From: Epiperipatus broadwayi | Taxonomy: Eukaryota > Onychophora > Udeonychophora > Euonychophora > Peripatidae | NCBI GenBank assembly: GCA_028023455.1 | Contig: JAQFVV010000287.1 | Location: forward strand, 1,118,001-1,182,000 | Reading direction: 5' to 3' | DNA length: 64,000 bases | Shown: positions 55,101-61,620 of the stretch, piece after piece | Layout: every line of letters begins with the position of its first letter | How positions within the stretch are numbered: the stretch's first letter is position 1 | Translations under genes and position numbers: made by a program | The notes under the pieces: model-generated | Database searches by the model: none | What the model was told of the DNA's origin: nothing | Seen by the model: the letters and a program-made list of their open reading frames with translations, nothing else

Positions 55101-55387
55101 TAATAAGTTTTCTTATTGCATGTGAAAGTTGACTTCAAAAGATGAATATGCATTTTGTGAATAATTTTCTTAAGTCTGAAAACTGATTAATTATTTACAT
55201 CTAATAAAAAATGTTAGTTATGTTAATGCATGCTCAAATATCTGTATATGTAAGATTACCTTAGGTGAGTATTGTCCATTTTCTTCCGTAGGCACAGGGG
55301 TATTATTGGGAGTATTTGGGGAACCAAAACAGCAGAAAAATGAACTAAAAATACCACGACTTCGACTTTTCTTTAAAGATGAAGTGC
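12990..55387 (-). CDS. CTDSPL-like: Small CTD phosphatase (SCP/CTDSP family), six coding exons, 5' end missing
   Basis: This is the only host gene recognised. Joining exons 55260-55387, 45753-45911, 29589-29681, 29408-29506, 20193-20279 and 12990-13139 gives an open frame of 237 codons; every junction is GT-AG and all internal junctions are phase 0. The product matches animal SCP phosphatases, HAD-superfamily enzymes that dephosphorylate serine in the RNA polymerase II C-terminal domain and some other nuclear or SMAD-type substrates. Visible HAD motifs, numbered on the 237 residues: DLDET at 65-69 (nucleophile and acid/base Asp), T121 in FTAS, K159 before DLSRLGR, and DN at 175-176 in VDNSPAS. 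Family members are about 260-280 residues, so only a short N-terminus is missing. The first exon was sought between 55388 and 64000 on the minus strand and not recognised. Introns are 9.3, 16.1, 0.08, 9.1 and 7.1 kb. CTDSP1, CTDSP2 and CTDSPL cannot be separated for an invertebrate single-copy type. Confidence 0.93.
13506..13797. mobile_element. Fold-back element with 14-bp flanking direct repeats
   Basis: Two arms of about 105 bp (near 13506-13612 and 13651-13750) are reverse complements around a spacer of about 38 bp; compare CAGCGCATAACAGCAG on the left with CTGCTGTTATGCGCTG on the right. A one-sided extra segment (13751-13797) follows the right arm. The 14-bp sequence aatactaatatata occurs at 13492-13505 and again at 13798-13811, flanking the whole. 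No hammerhead core is visible. It sits in the last intron. Confidence 0.75.
14401..14862. mobile_element. Hammerhead fold-back element (X family), decayed ribozymes
   Basis: The element has inverted arms that start with TTAAAACAGGCAAAACTCTC on the left and end with the complement on the right, followed by a one-sided tail of about 55 bp ending ATTGGCTTAA. The 14-bp repeat aaatcagaagatta lies at 14387-14400 and 14863-14876. Each arm carries a hammerhead-like core in opposite orientation: a minus-strand copy near 14510-14551 keeps CTGATGA but has lost the GAAAC-TAGTC part by deletion, and a plus-strand copy near 14653-14698 has CAGATGA. Both look inactive. Confidence 0.8.
15529..15744. repeat. 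Long hairpin (about 90-100 bp arms, about 20-bp loop)
   Basis: The sequence around GATTGCCCCAGCA (15618) is mirrored by TGCTGGGGCAATC (15651), and outer parts such as CATCCATGCATTTTACTA pair with TAGTAAAATGCATGGATG. A short near-match (aagaaagat) flanks it near 15521 and 15761. It is probably a MITE-like or fold-back element. Confidence 0.7.
16500..16560 (-). repeat. Possible tRNA-like SINE relic
   Basis: On the minus strand a B-box-like CAGGTTCAAAT follows an A-box-like GCAATGGTAGC at roughly tRNA spacing. No clear tail or target duplication was seen. This is weak. Confidence 0.3.
18012..18412. mobile_element. Hammerhead fold-back element (X' subfamily) with 10-bp flanking repeats
   Basis: The left arm contains GCCACTTACTGTAAGCTTT and the right arm AAGCTTACAATAAGTGGTG, both followed outward by sequences pairing AACATACTTTT with AAAAGTATGTT. 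A one-sided tail of about 55 bp lies on the right. The 10-bp repeat gtgattataa occurs at 18002-18011 and 18413-18422. The left arm holds an intact hammerhead motif on the minus strand (18120-18161). Confidence 0.8.
18120..18161 (-). ncRNA. Hammerhead ribozyme (intact core, very short stem III)
   Basis: Read on the minus strand, the parts in order are: stem I 5' strand UCUUCA; conserved CUGAUGA; stem II AAGC and GCUU closing a CAUAA loop; GAAA; a minimal stem III in which AC pairs with GU around UA; cleavage-site C (UH rule satisfied by GUC); stem I 3' strand UGGGGA. Stem I forms 6 pairs, two of them G-U. All invariant core positions are present. Such short-stem-III hammerheads are known from Penelope-like elements and animal retrozymes, where some cleave as dimers. 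Activity here is inferred. Confidence 0.8.
20193..20279 (-). CDS. CTDSPL-like: CTDSP-like coding exon E (VDNSPAS motif)
   Basis: The acceptor is a T-run ending TAG above 20279 and the donor is GTAAGT at 20187-20192. The exon has 29 codons, phase 0: [20 protein letters not shown] followed by SYIFHPDNA. The DN pair in VDNSPAS is HAD motif IV, which holds the catalytic magnesium. The exon is bounded by introns of about 9.1 kb upstream and 7.1 kb downstream in gene direction. Confidence 0.95.
21881..22117 (+). pseudogene. LINE ORF1 remnant, coiled-coil segment
   Basis: An open stretch of 78 codons is rich in Lys/Glu with a heptad-like pattern ([20 protein letters not shown]), typical of the multimerisation part of LINE ORF1 proteins. 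It lies just upstream of the esterase-like remnant. The frame breaks immediately after. Confidence 0.6.
22130..22570 (+). pseudogene. LINE ORF1 SGNH-esterase-like domain remnant
   Basis: The segment reads in broken frames as [20 protein letters not shown], then [15 protein letters not shown], then NVTFMDV, and ends [19 protein letters not shown]. The order of strand, ILLPRFD and KDGLYL is that of SGNH/GDSL-type esterase domains found in some LINE ORF1 proteins. A better-preserved copy is at 30415-30890. In-frame stops make it non-coding. Confidence 0.65.
22757..23400 (+). pseudogene. LINE ORF2 endonuclease (EEP) domain remnant
   Basis: The frame-broken translation contains [17 protein letters not shown], then [14 protein letters not shown], then GDMNEN (23177-23194) and HIIDYVLVD. 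These are the Asn, Glu, Asp/Asn and His/Asp motifs of apurinic-type LINE endonucleases that nick target DNA. The best open part is 23168-23380. Stops interrupt the middle. Confidence 0.8.
24081..25335 (+). pseudogene. LINE reverse transcriptase remnant with tandem partial duplications
   Basis: The block around RT motifs (GLRQGC.., [30 protein letters not shown]) appears about two and a half times: starting near 24081, 24695 and 25115. In normal RT order the RVNRNR segment precedes GLRQGC, so the copies are head-to-tail duplications or collapsed insertions. FADD, the catalytic motif, is at 25278-25289 after the third copy. Confidence 0.75.
25320..25950 (+). pseudogene. LINE ORF2 C-terminal remnant
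   Basis: The open frame at 25320-25649 continues from FADD with [20 protein letters not shown] and then thumb-like sequence ending [13 protein letters not shown] second open piece at 25747-25950 is in a shifted frame. The [10 protein letters not shown] pattern follows the FADD box in many LINE reverse transcriptases. Confidence 0.7.
26110..26260. repeat. A, T and G/C homopolymer tract at the LINE 3' end
   Basis: Long A runs, a G6 run, and C-rich and T-rich blocks follow the LINE C-terminal remnant. It may contain the old poly(A) tail, plus low-quality or slippage-prone sequence. Confidence 0.5.
27117..27156 (-). ncRNA. Hammerhead ribozyme-like motif, weak stem I
   Basis: The minus strand has CUGAUGA, stem II AAGC and GCUU around UAUAA, GAAAC, UA and GUC, so all core positions are kept. 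Stem I pairs only about 3 bases (ACA with UGU). It is probably a decayed or poorly active copy of the motif at 18120-18161. Confidence 0.6.
27497..27759. mobile_element. Near-perfect hairpin element with 13-bp flanking direct repeats
   Basis: Arms of about 111 bp (27532-27643 and 27652-27759) are almost perfectly complementary around a loop of 8-9 bases (GGCCATTC). A one-sided tail of 35 bp (27497-27531) lies on the left. aataatatagaaa occurs at 27484-27496 and 27760-27772. Few mismatches suggest it is young or recently gene-converted. No hammerhead core is visible. Confidence 0.8.
29408..29506 (-). CDS. CTDSPL-like: CTDSP-like coding exon D
   Basis: The acceptor is a T-run ending TTAG above 29506 and the donor is GTTAGTT at 29401-29407. 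The exon has 33 codons, phase 0, including [26 protein letters not shown] and HKGNYVK. The last residue is the conserved motif III lysine that stabilises the aspartyl-phosphate intermediate. Sequence agreement with animal SCPs is nearly complete over this exon. Confidence 0.95.
29589..29681 (-). CDS. CTDSPL-like: CTDSP-like coding exon C
   Basis: The acceptor is a T-run ending TAG above 29681 and the donor is GTATTTTT at 29581-29588. The exon has 31 codons, phase 0 at both ends, reading [20 protein letters not shown] and then [11 protein letters not shown]. It supplies the motif II threonine (FTAS) that contacts the phosphate in HAD phosphatases. It is separated from exon D by an intron of only 82 bp, very short beside its neighbours. 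Confidence 0.95.
29953..30410. mobile_element. Hammerhead fold-back element (X family), old relic
   Basis: A minus-orientation arm (GGATCTAATGCAACCCTCCA near 29962) is followed by a plus-orientation arm with CCTCACTGATAAAAGTCC near 30294. The hammerhead core is mutated (CTGATAA, TTTTAAAC). It abuts the LINE ORF1 fragment. Confidence 0.65.
30415..30890 (+). pseudogene. LINE ORF1 SGNH-esterase-like fragment
   Basis: The open frame ending at 30701 reads [20 protein letters not shown], then [20 protein letters not shown], then [16 protein letters not shown]. The sequence goes on in another frame to a KDGLYLAK-like segment near 30790. It is the same ORF1 domain as at 22130-22570 and better preserved. 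The GTNN stretch corresponds to the conserved Gly-x-Asn block of SGNH hydrolases. The rest of this LINE copy is not present here. Confidence 0.7.
30960..31640 (+). pseudogene. RTE-like LINE reverse transcriptase remnant
   Basis: The frame-broken plus strand reads like the KAPG-x-DG to FRAN-x-STADH to DYTKAFDSV to GVRQGD region of RTE-type reverse transcriptases; for instance FLVFVDYTKAF-like and GVRQGDFISPKLF-like segments can be traced through frameshifts near 31350 and 31500. It stops at about 31640, and the matching C-terminal part is at 33960-34670. A 2.3-kb stretch separates the two. Confidence 0.6.
31687..32110. repeat. Imperfect tandem repeat, two copies of about 190-215 bp
   Basis: Copies start near 31687 and 31901; a third start is visible at 32084. 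Each contains a TATTGTTAGAAA segment, a GAGGAATACTTCTT segment and a TAATAAAA-type boundary. They lie in the insertion that splits the RTE-like LINE. No coding potential. Confidence 0.65.
32870..33050 (+). mobile_element. Solitary relic of the 477-nt hammerhead monomer
   Basis: TTGCTGGTTTAGCATGAAAT near 32902 and the following TATTGGTGA, GTGTATCAGT and ATGAGATAGAGTGGA segments match the monomers at 35.4-37.1 kb. The CTGATGA core is lost. It is an older single copy. Confidence 0.7.
33960..34670 (+). pseudogene. RTE-like LINE C-terminal remnant
   Basis: Broken frames contain [20 protein letters not shown], a typical segment after the RT palm in RTE/BovB-like proteins, and near the end SREDMNQRN and IFII-WFNND, resembling the WRxIGEAFIQQW end of these proteins. 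Order and strand agree with the RT part at 30960-31640. Confidence 0.7.
35530..35572 (-). ncRNA. Hammerhead ribozyme motif, minus copy, stem III altered
   Basis: ACCAA, CUGAUGA, the GUGCU/AGCAU stem II and GAAA are present, but the stem III region has changed and lost one base relative to the plus copies. Cleavage is doubtful. Confidence 0.6.
35987..36030 (+). ncRNA. Hammerhead ribozyme, monomer junction 1
   Basis: Stem I ACCAA pairs with UUGGU. CUGAUGA is at 35992-35998, stem II GUGCU pairs with AGCAU around GGUUU, GAAA is at 36014-36017, stem III AUA pairs with UAU around CG, and the cleavage base is A at 36025 (UA, allowed by the UH rule). All invariant core residues are present. Confidence 0.85.
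36464..36507 (+). ncRNA. Hammerhead ribozyme, monomer junction 2
   Basis: Identical in core and stems to the copy at 35987-36030. Predicted cleavage follows 36502. Confidence 0.85.
36941..36984 (+). ncRNA. Hammerhead ribozyme, monomer junction 3
   Basis: Identical in core and stems to the other plus copies. Predicted cleavage follows 36979. Confidence 0.85.
37523..38492. mobile_element. DNA transposon relic with imperfect terminal inverted repeats
   Basis: The left end TACGTGTTTCCCCCAAAATA (37523) and the complement of the right end TACCACGTTTCCCCGAAAAT (38492 downward) are about 20-bp inverted repeats ending in TA. The left end continues with AAATAAGCCTTAGCATGATT, a pattern I associate with a widespread animal transposon family whose name I cannot give with certainty. 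No transposase frame is visible between, so it is a non-autonomous or eroded copy. Confidence 0.55.
40311..40406 (+). mobile_element. tRNA-derived SINE with 14-bp target-site duplication
   Basis: Same family as 1602-1700: GCATTGATGGGCTAGTG head, CAGATTCGCTTCTC B-box-like region, TTTGACATATG and an A-tail. aaaactagcc[t/c]ta-type repeats (14 bp, one mismatch) lie at 40297-40310 and 40407-40420. Confidence 0.8.
42605..43096 (-). pseudogene. LINE ORF2 C-terminal zf-RVT domain remnant
   Basis: This is the longest open frame in the window (163 codons). Cysteines 52 and 55 (CPLC) with His64 and Cys69 (HIFCDC) form the C-x2-C...H-x4-C pattern of the zf-RVT domain. Upstream residues [20 protein letters not shown] match the helix that precedes it. 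It looks like protein of its own but is the tail of the element. Confidence 0.85.
43800..44255 (-). pseudogene. LINE reverse transcriptase fingers/palm remnant
   Basis: The open frame of 151 codons has [20 protein letters not shown] and [18 protein letters not shown], the RT1/RT2-like P-x-x-LVxFLKK...RPISL pattern, then [12 protein letters not shown], which corresponds to the first catalytic Asp region (D-x-KKAFDSV). The QGSPL box follows in another frame near 43830. Confidence 0.75.
45112..45396 (-). pseudogene. LINE endonuclease (EEP) remnant
   Basis: 94 codons: [20 protein letters not shown], then [14 protein letters not shown] and [10 protein letters not shown]. The Y-x-P and GDFN motifs are typical of LINE EEP endonucleases. 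It lies upstream of the RT remnants in the same orientation. Confidence 0.8.
45753..45911 (-). CDS. CTDSPL-like: CTDSP-like coding exon B (DLDET catalytic motif)
   Basis: The acceptor is a T-rich tract ending ACAG above 45911; the donor is GTAAG at 45748-45752. The exon has 53 codons in phase 0. It opens with [18 protein letters not shown] and carries the HAD motif DLDET at 45831-45845, followed by the SCP signature [14 protein letters not shown] and [11 protein letters not shown]. The first Asp of DLDET is the phosphoryl-accepting nucleophile in this family. The reading frame is open across the donor for a few more codons, which is intronic read-through and not protein. Confidence 0.95.
46126..46627. 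mobile_element. Hammerhead fold-back element (X family), 502 bp
   Basis: The one-sided tail AAGCCAATAAACATCACATG opens the element on the left. Inverted ends follow: AAAACAGGCAAAACTCACTA near 46180, and its complement near 46600-46623. The repeat cagatgatttt lies at 46115-46125 and 46628-46638. The plus arm carries a hammerhead-like core near 46470-46515 in which CTGATGA has become CTAACGA, so it is probably dead. Confidence 0.85.
46880..47340 (+). pseudogene. LINE ORF2 C-terminal tail relic
   Basis: The open frame at 46970-47152 reads [20 protein letters not shown] and [14 protein letters not shown]. The KRRKLxYFGHxxR pattern is the typical end region of several endonuclease/RT LINE proteins. 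It continues out of frame to about 47340. Nothing else of the element remains. Confidence 0.7.
51672..52615. mobile_element. Hammerhead fold-back element (X family), composite 944 bp
   Basis: The repeat taattaatttattt lies at 51658-51671 and 52616-52629. Inside, two minus-orientation copies (51672 to about 52020, and about 52045-52410) are followed by a short plus-orientation arm and the one-sided tail ending ATTGGCTTAA. Hammerhead-like cores on the minus strand near 51790 (CTGGCGA) and 52160 (CTGACGA) keep stem II and GAAAC-TAGTC but have stem I changes. A plus copy near 52469 keeps CTGATGA but is truncated. Confidence 0.85.
52770..53215 (-). pseudogene. Merlin/IS1595-type DDE transposase relic
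   Basis: The minus strand gives [20 protein letters not shown], a frameshift, then [40 protein letters not shown] and [10 protein letters not shown], ending DNYLAKFMW before a stop. The YSDCW and [11 protein letters not shown] blocks are the second Asp and the Glu regions of IS1595/Merlin transposases. Only the C-terminal 130 or so residues remain. The segment is visibly richer in G+C than its surroundings and is flanked closely by two hammerhead elements. The longer 80-codon frame at 52891-53133 is correct only up to the frameshift. Confidence 0.85.
53238..54174. mobile_element. Hammerhead fold-back element (X family), 937 bp
   Basis: The repeat tagtttaaaacatt lies at 53224-53237 and 54175-54188. 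A minus-orientation copy (53238 to about 53690) meets a plus-orientation copy (to 54174). The one-sided tail is on the left. Hammerhead-like cores near 53405-53450 (minus) and 54020-54066 (plus, TTGATGA) are mutated. The inner part CAATCCTGCCTAATAGGATA shows how the monomer continues past the tail region. Confidence 0.85.
55260..55387 (-). CDS. CTDSPL-like: CTDSP-like coding exon A (N-terminal region)
   Basis: The minus strand shows a TTTATAG acceptor just above 55387 and a GTAATC donor at 55254-55259. The exon starts with the last two bases of a split codon, then 42 codons. It encodes a basic Ser/Lys/Arg stretch ([11 protein letters not shown]), an aromatic-cysteine cluster (SSFFCCFG) and a Pro/Asn-rich linker ending in EENGQYSPK. 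This is the usual layout of the variable SCP N-terminus ahead of the catalytic domain. The adjacent cysteines are candidates for lipid attachment, as proposed for mammalian SCPs; that is inference here. Because the exon begins in mid-codon, at least one upstream coding exon exists. Confidence 0.9.
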
Positions 55388-58300
55388 CTATAAAATAAAT
55401 AATGAAATCCTTATTTAACTTTTCATATCTATTGACAGTTTTTCACAGCAAAACATTACTAATTTTTAGCAAAATTTTTTTTTGCATTTATTGCATAAAT
55501 TATACGTACACACATACATAAATAACACATAAATGAATTGTTTACACACATACATGTAATTAATTTAAAAATAAAAAACTATTGTAATATTATGTTTTGA
55601 TTAGTGCAGGTTCATAAATTACAAAACATTCAAATTAATTAAAACAAACACAAATATGTATTTAATAATATTTCTAATAAATTTTAGCTTAAAAGAACTA
55701 TTATTATCATACAGTTCATTCTGCAATATATATCCTGATCCTTTCTTATGTTGCAATTATTAATGTAGGCTGCACAAATGTAAACATATAGTTGTTACAG
55801 AACTTTAAGATGATATACCTTATCACAATGTTATGCAATATATATCATGATTCGTTCTTATCTTGCAATTGTCAATGTATAGGCTGCACAAATGTAAACA
55901 TGTAGTTATTATAGAGCTTTAAGAATATTTACCTTATCATAATGTTAGAAGTTTAACTCATAAGAGTAACTCCTTCCCAATCTTATCAATATCCAAAAAT
56001 GCTGCTAAACATGAGAAACAGCTGTTGCTCCTAAAATTTACCCTAAAATTTAAGTTTAATCAATGCTGATATAATATAGACACCACATCATAATCTATAT
56101 TGTAACTGTGTGGCAAATGAATAAACCAGATTGAGAAATGAGTTGTTATTCAAACTTTAAAAAATAAATATTAAACAAAATAAGAAAAACCAACATTTCT
56201 TGTTTATACATTTTTCTATATCATTTTTTCAATAAAGATCATCACTTACACATAATAAATCAAGTTCAAACTTTTGATGCTGCCATAACAATATGTAAAA
56301 ATTTAAAGTTTGTAAAAAAGCTTTATATTTTATTGCACTAGAACTTTTAATAGTGTATCGTAAATTACAAACATTAATAAGTTTCTTCAATTGTTATTCA
56401 TAACATTTAGCAATTCAACTTGATTTTCAACAATTACCCTAAGCTTTGCCAAAATTCATTCATTGTTTTCTTTCTACCAAAATGAACAAAGATTGTTATC
56501 TAAATCCTCATGTCAATCCTCATCCCACCATTTCAATACATTTACTTCCTTTACTAACAAGCTATCACACTTTTATTCAATAATTATTTCACTCTTGTAA
56601 TTTTGTTTTTTCTTTCAAAACTGTTTTATATATTCTTTGTATTACCTCTACAATCTACATTTCTCTTTTAACAACACACGCATAGCTTAATAGTATTGCA
56701 TTCCAATATGCTGTTATTGCTTATCATCCAAATTTTTACCTATATCAATATTAAAGTTTTCTATTAATATTGTATTACATTGCTAATTCAATACCCCCCC
56801 CCCGCTCTTTTATCTCTTGCATGATCTAATGAAAGTATGTTTCTTTAACATTTTTCAGAATAATTCCTATGTTCATTTATTTAGCTATTTATTAACACTT
56901 TCTTATTCAGTAAATGTAAAAAATTTACTCAGTATCTCCTTTCAATTTTATCCAAATTCTATGTGATTTAGTGCAACAATAAAATAGCAAACTTCCAGGA
57001 TCAAATCTCAAATGAATAATGCAAAACAAAAAAAAAAAGATGGCTAGGATTAACTGAGTGGAACTGTTAAATGCTGTATTATAATAGTACATGATCTCTT
57101 ATGTAAATAATTATATAATTACTTAATTATTTTCTACAAAAATTCATCTATGATGTGCATATCTTAATACTATATCTAAACCCACCTTGAATTAACATAC
57201 AATCCAATTAAAATCTACTCTTACCAAGTCCAGCATTCTATATTTTAAAATCATTTTTGTTTTTTTTCATTATTATTATGGTACTTATCCTCACATTTTT
57301 TATTTTTAAACCATGACTTCTTATAAATTTGCCATCTCTTCTATCGCACTATTCCGATCTTCTATTACTACTATTTAATATTTGTATACAATTTTTAAAT
57401 TATCATTTTAATTTTTTCATGTTATTCCATCATCGTCATAATTATTTTAGTGCTTGTCAGATTTCCCAAAACTATTTTCAGTCTAACCACAACAAACTCA
57501 TAATTCATTTAAATCCTACTTCTTTTCTTAAACTTTTTTAAAACAATATTTAGTCAGTCACACAAAATACTATTATATAACTGCTAACTATATATACATA
57601 TTTATAATATTGATACATAAAAGCTTTAACAAATATTTTATTGCTCTCCTCAATGTAATCAATTATGAATGCTGCTATCCTTAAAATTATTCTTTTCCTC
57701 ATAATATATCCACCTCATAAATTTCTTTTCCATTTTCTGGAAATAAATTCATCAACTTTTCTGAAGTATATATCTAACATACCAAGCAACCTATTTTTAT
57801 AATATATGTATTTAATTTAAACACCTCATTCAATCATAAAAATATTGTTGGATTTGTTTTTCTACATATGATTTTATGTCTATACAGCTCTTTAACATTT
57901 AAAAATGATTATATATATAAAACTATTTAAAAAACTAAAAGTGTTTATTAAGAAATTAAGAGTCAATAAATATACTATTCCATAGACTAAAAAAAAAAAA
58001 AAAAGCCCTTTTTTTTTTTAAGTTGGGCAATAAATCTTTTAATGATTACAAACTTATTAATCATTTAATTATTAGTGAAAGTTAAGAAAGTTTAAATAAT
58101 ATATACAAACAAAATGTTTCCAATAACACTAATTTTTGCAGCAAAAAGATTAATAAAAAAAAATATTTTTGCACAACTTAAAAAAGTTCAAACATATTAA
58201 TAATTATAATGTAAACTCAAATATTTCTCAAATTATCATTTTAAACAAAGTATACTATCAAATCAAATTTGTCATTTAATAAATGAACAGAATCATGTTT

Positions 58301-59577
58301 TTCTAATGAATAAATTAAAAAATGGTATTTCAGACAGCAAACATATATTGATTCCTAACTACAAAAGTTTTACAAGTATTTTTTAAAAAATAGCGCTTAG
58401 CGTGTAATAATTTCTGTGTATCTTTATAGCTTCTCATTCAAGTGTGTCATACGCTTTGTTAATTTTGTATATTAAATTATCAAATGAGAAGTCTTAAAAT
58501 CTTTAATATTTTATAATTAGAGATTAAAAATTCACTAAAACTTTAAATATTATGTTATATAAAAATTTTTTTTGGATGCTACAAACTTATTTCATCAATA
58601 TGACCTTTTTCTTTATTGGTAATTATGAATATATTTGTAGCAAAAAAAAAATAATAAGCATGTTAAATATATAATTATATTAAAAATAATTATTGATGAT
58701 AAATTCAATATGAATTTGTTTCTTGATGTTAATAGCAATTTGTTTCAATTACATATAAATATAATAATAAAATCAGCTTGGTCTTATTTATAGAACTGAA
58801 TAATAATTTCAATATATCATGAAAATGAATGTTATTTTACAGTTAAATTAATGATTTTTTTTAAGAAGAATTCAAGAATTAAAGATCCCTAGGTCAGATG
58901 CTCAACTTCATTATTTTTACTGTTTGAATGTTATATGACTTCTAGAATGACAAATATTTTAATATTTTTTTTTTACTTTTAAAAAAAAAAAACAATTTCA
59001 CCCATGTATATTATTTTGATTATTTAATGTGCAATGCGAACATTTCAAAATTGTCATGTTTAAATAAATTATTTATTTATAAACTATCTTATTTATTTAA
59101 AAATATATATTATTTCAAAGGCATACTTCTCAGAATTGCTCTAACAAAAGCAAGTCATTATAAAATCAAGGTGAACTTCTCAAAACTGACATTGTTAGAA
59201 TTTTATATATTTAAATCAGTTATACAGACGTAACAAATTATTTTCAGTTTTGAGCATTTCAAAATTATCCATATTAGCATAAATAAACCTTTAATAAAGA
59301 TATATTCATTTTGATCCCATATTTATTACAAAGCAATACTTCTCCAGGAGAATTTAACTAACGTAATTATTTTATCATGAGTCAATTACAATTATGAATG
59401 TATGAAAATTATCCATTTAAAATGAAATTACTTATTACTTGCAAATCTTAATTATTCATTTATAAATAAACCAAAGCAAATTATAACAAATTATTTTGCA
59501 ATGTCTTGCACAAATAGGAGCTATCTTATTACTGTTCAGCAAAAAAAAATTTTTTTTTCAAGACTCCAAATAACTGC

Positions 59578-59690
59578 TTTTTTTTTTTCCATGTGTCATA
59601 GCATCGGCTGGGATGCGAACCCGCTAACCTGGGACAACTGCTTGTAAGCAGCTGTGCTGACCTCTCGACCACCAATGCTTGACATAACTT
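59578..59690 (-). mobile_element. tRNA-derived SINE, best-preserved copy
   Basis: On the minus strand: GCATTGGTGGTCGAGAGGTC (A-box region), GGGTTCGCATCC (perfect-looking B-box region), GATGCTATGACACATGG and an A-tail. It is the clearest of the three copies in the window. No sharp target duplication was seen. Confidence 0.75.
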
Positions 59691-59999
59691 TTCTTCCTTT
59701 TTTACTAAAAATAGATGGTGAAATATGTTATATAGAGTTTATGATAAAACAGCTATGGTGAACCTATCACACATAAATATTATTATTAACTTATATTTTA
59801 TTAAAATTATTTGTTAATCATTATTATAAATATTTTATATTGTAGTAGATACATATCTCTTTCTTCATTTCTAATCATGCATTTATTAGTATGTGCCAGT
59901 GGTCAGCATACGCTGCTTCAGCAGTATGCAAAGAAAATGGCAAAAGTCTTATTTGTGTGTAAATATACTGAATAATATGGAAATATTTTAATGTAATTA

Positions 60000-61620
60000 T
60001 TATATCTATACATAGAAAGAATTTAGAAAATTATTTTCTTCAAAGAGATTTTTTTCAATACTTTTATAAATTTTTTTTGTTTTACTTAACAGTGCAAATG
60101 TAAGTCAAAAAAACAAACAACTCCCTGATATAGGAATCAAGTCCCAGAAAAGTCCAAAGTTAGCGGACAGAATAAAAACTACGATAAGGTTTGTGTTCTA
60201 TATTCTTGGACAGTAGAATGCAGAACCATATCAGTAAAATGAAATTATGAAACAAACAGAAAGAAGAATGAAAATAATTTATCAAACAGGTCATTAAATA
60301 TAGAAATGCTCAGTCAACATTGCTACTATTTATACTGCTTCAAATGTAATTGCCAATTATGGGAAGCCTTTTCATGATGGTAAAATGTAAAAAAAAAATC
60401 TTGGAAATATCTAAAAAAATCTTCCAGCTCTATTTCTTTTTTGTCTTGATGAAACTACTGACATAACTGGATCAGCTCATTTAAGTTGGTAACAATATTA
60501 AGGAAAAATTACATCAGTTTACCATCTTTTGCATCAACAACAAAAGAAATAGATATTTGCAACACAGCTGTGGATAATTTGTTGAAAAATAAACCATTTC
60601 AAAATTATATGAATAACAAATGATTTTTGCAGTTGATTTTTTAGGAAAAGAATCAAATTCATTTACCAAACATTTTGGACATGTTCTGGATTTTCACTGT
60701 ATTATACATCAACAGGTTTTATGTGCTAAGATTAGTTTCAAGATACTGAAGATATTTTGAGTTTTATAACAAAATTAATGAATTTTATATCTGCAAATGG
60801 TGTAAATAAATGAAATCCCTGAAACTGTTAAATAAGATAAACCCATATAGAATGGTTTACTTATATGCAATAATGTCTTTTTTACTTAATAAGAATATCA
60901 GTAATATCAATCAATGGGTATTAAATGTCTTTTAAAATAATTTTTTACTAATTTGGGCTTCCACTTAAATGAATTAATTATTAAACTACAAAGTATTAAT
61001 AAAAGCCATTCAAAGCTAAATAAGAAAATTATAATTGCAATGTTATTTAAAATATCTACAAACATTTTCCACATTCAAAGTTTTTTATATGGATATAGAA
61101 TATCACAAGAAAACAAATCAAAATAAATTGGCACAAATTTTCTATTGTAATTCAAGTGATGATTAACAGATTTTTTTCAAAATTTATGTGGTCCATATAA
61201 TTTGATAAAATAGCAGAATTTATTTTATATCCAGACACAAAATCAGCAGATAAACTCAATTTGAAAATTCTTGACTTGAATTTGGGTGACACAGAATTAT
61301 AATTAATTATTGGGTGAAATAAAAAAAAATACTAAAGAGGAAGTATTAAAAAACTTGAAATACCATTCCCAGAATTTTCAGTTGATTAAAAACACTAGCC
61401 ACAGTTATATTATCAATTTTTCTTCTATTTATGATTATGAATCATTATTTTCAGAAATTAATTTTATAGAAGTCATTTTCAAAAATAAAGTGATTATTAA
61501 ATCTAGTTTGCATATGCACTATTAAAAGTGACAAAATATGACCCTGATATAAAGTACTTAGCTTCTAATATACAACAGCAAAAATCTTATTCAAAAGCTT
61601 ATACTTTGTAAAAATCTCAC
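60000..61620 (+). pseudogene. hAT-like transposase relic (ZBED/SCAND3-like type)
   Basis: Through many frameshifts the plus strand reads like hAT transposases: FCLDETTDITGSAHLSWLV near 60440, AVDNLLKNKPF near 60570, and a C-terminal ALLKVTKYDPDIKYLA plus SNIQQQKS near 61520-61590. The DETTDI block corresponds to the DESTDI motif with the first catalytic Asp. No terminal repeats were identified. The open frame at 61310-61525 is part of this relic, not a gene. Confidence 0.6.

Larger units (their letters stand above)
45912..55259 (-). other. Intron between CTDSP-like exons A and B (9.3 kb)
   Basis: The intron contains hammerhead fold-backs (46126-46627, 51672-52615, 53238-54174), a LINE tail relic (46880-47340) and a Merlin-type relic (52770-53215). 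The 47350-51650 stretch is plain AT-rich DNA with a G/C homopolymer near 49918-49950 and no gene seen. 54190-55250 shows nothing notable. Confidence 0.85.
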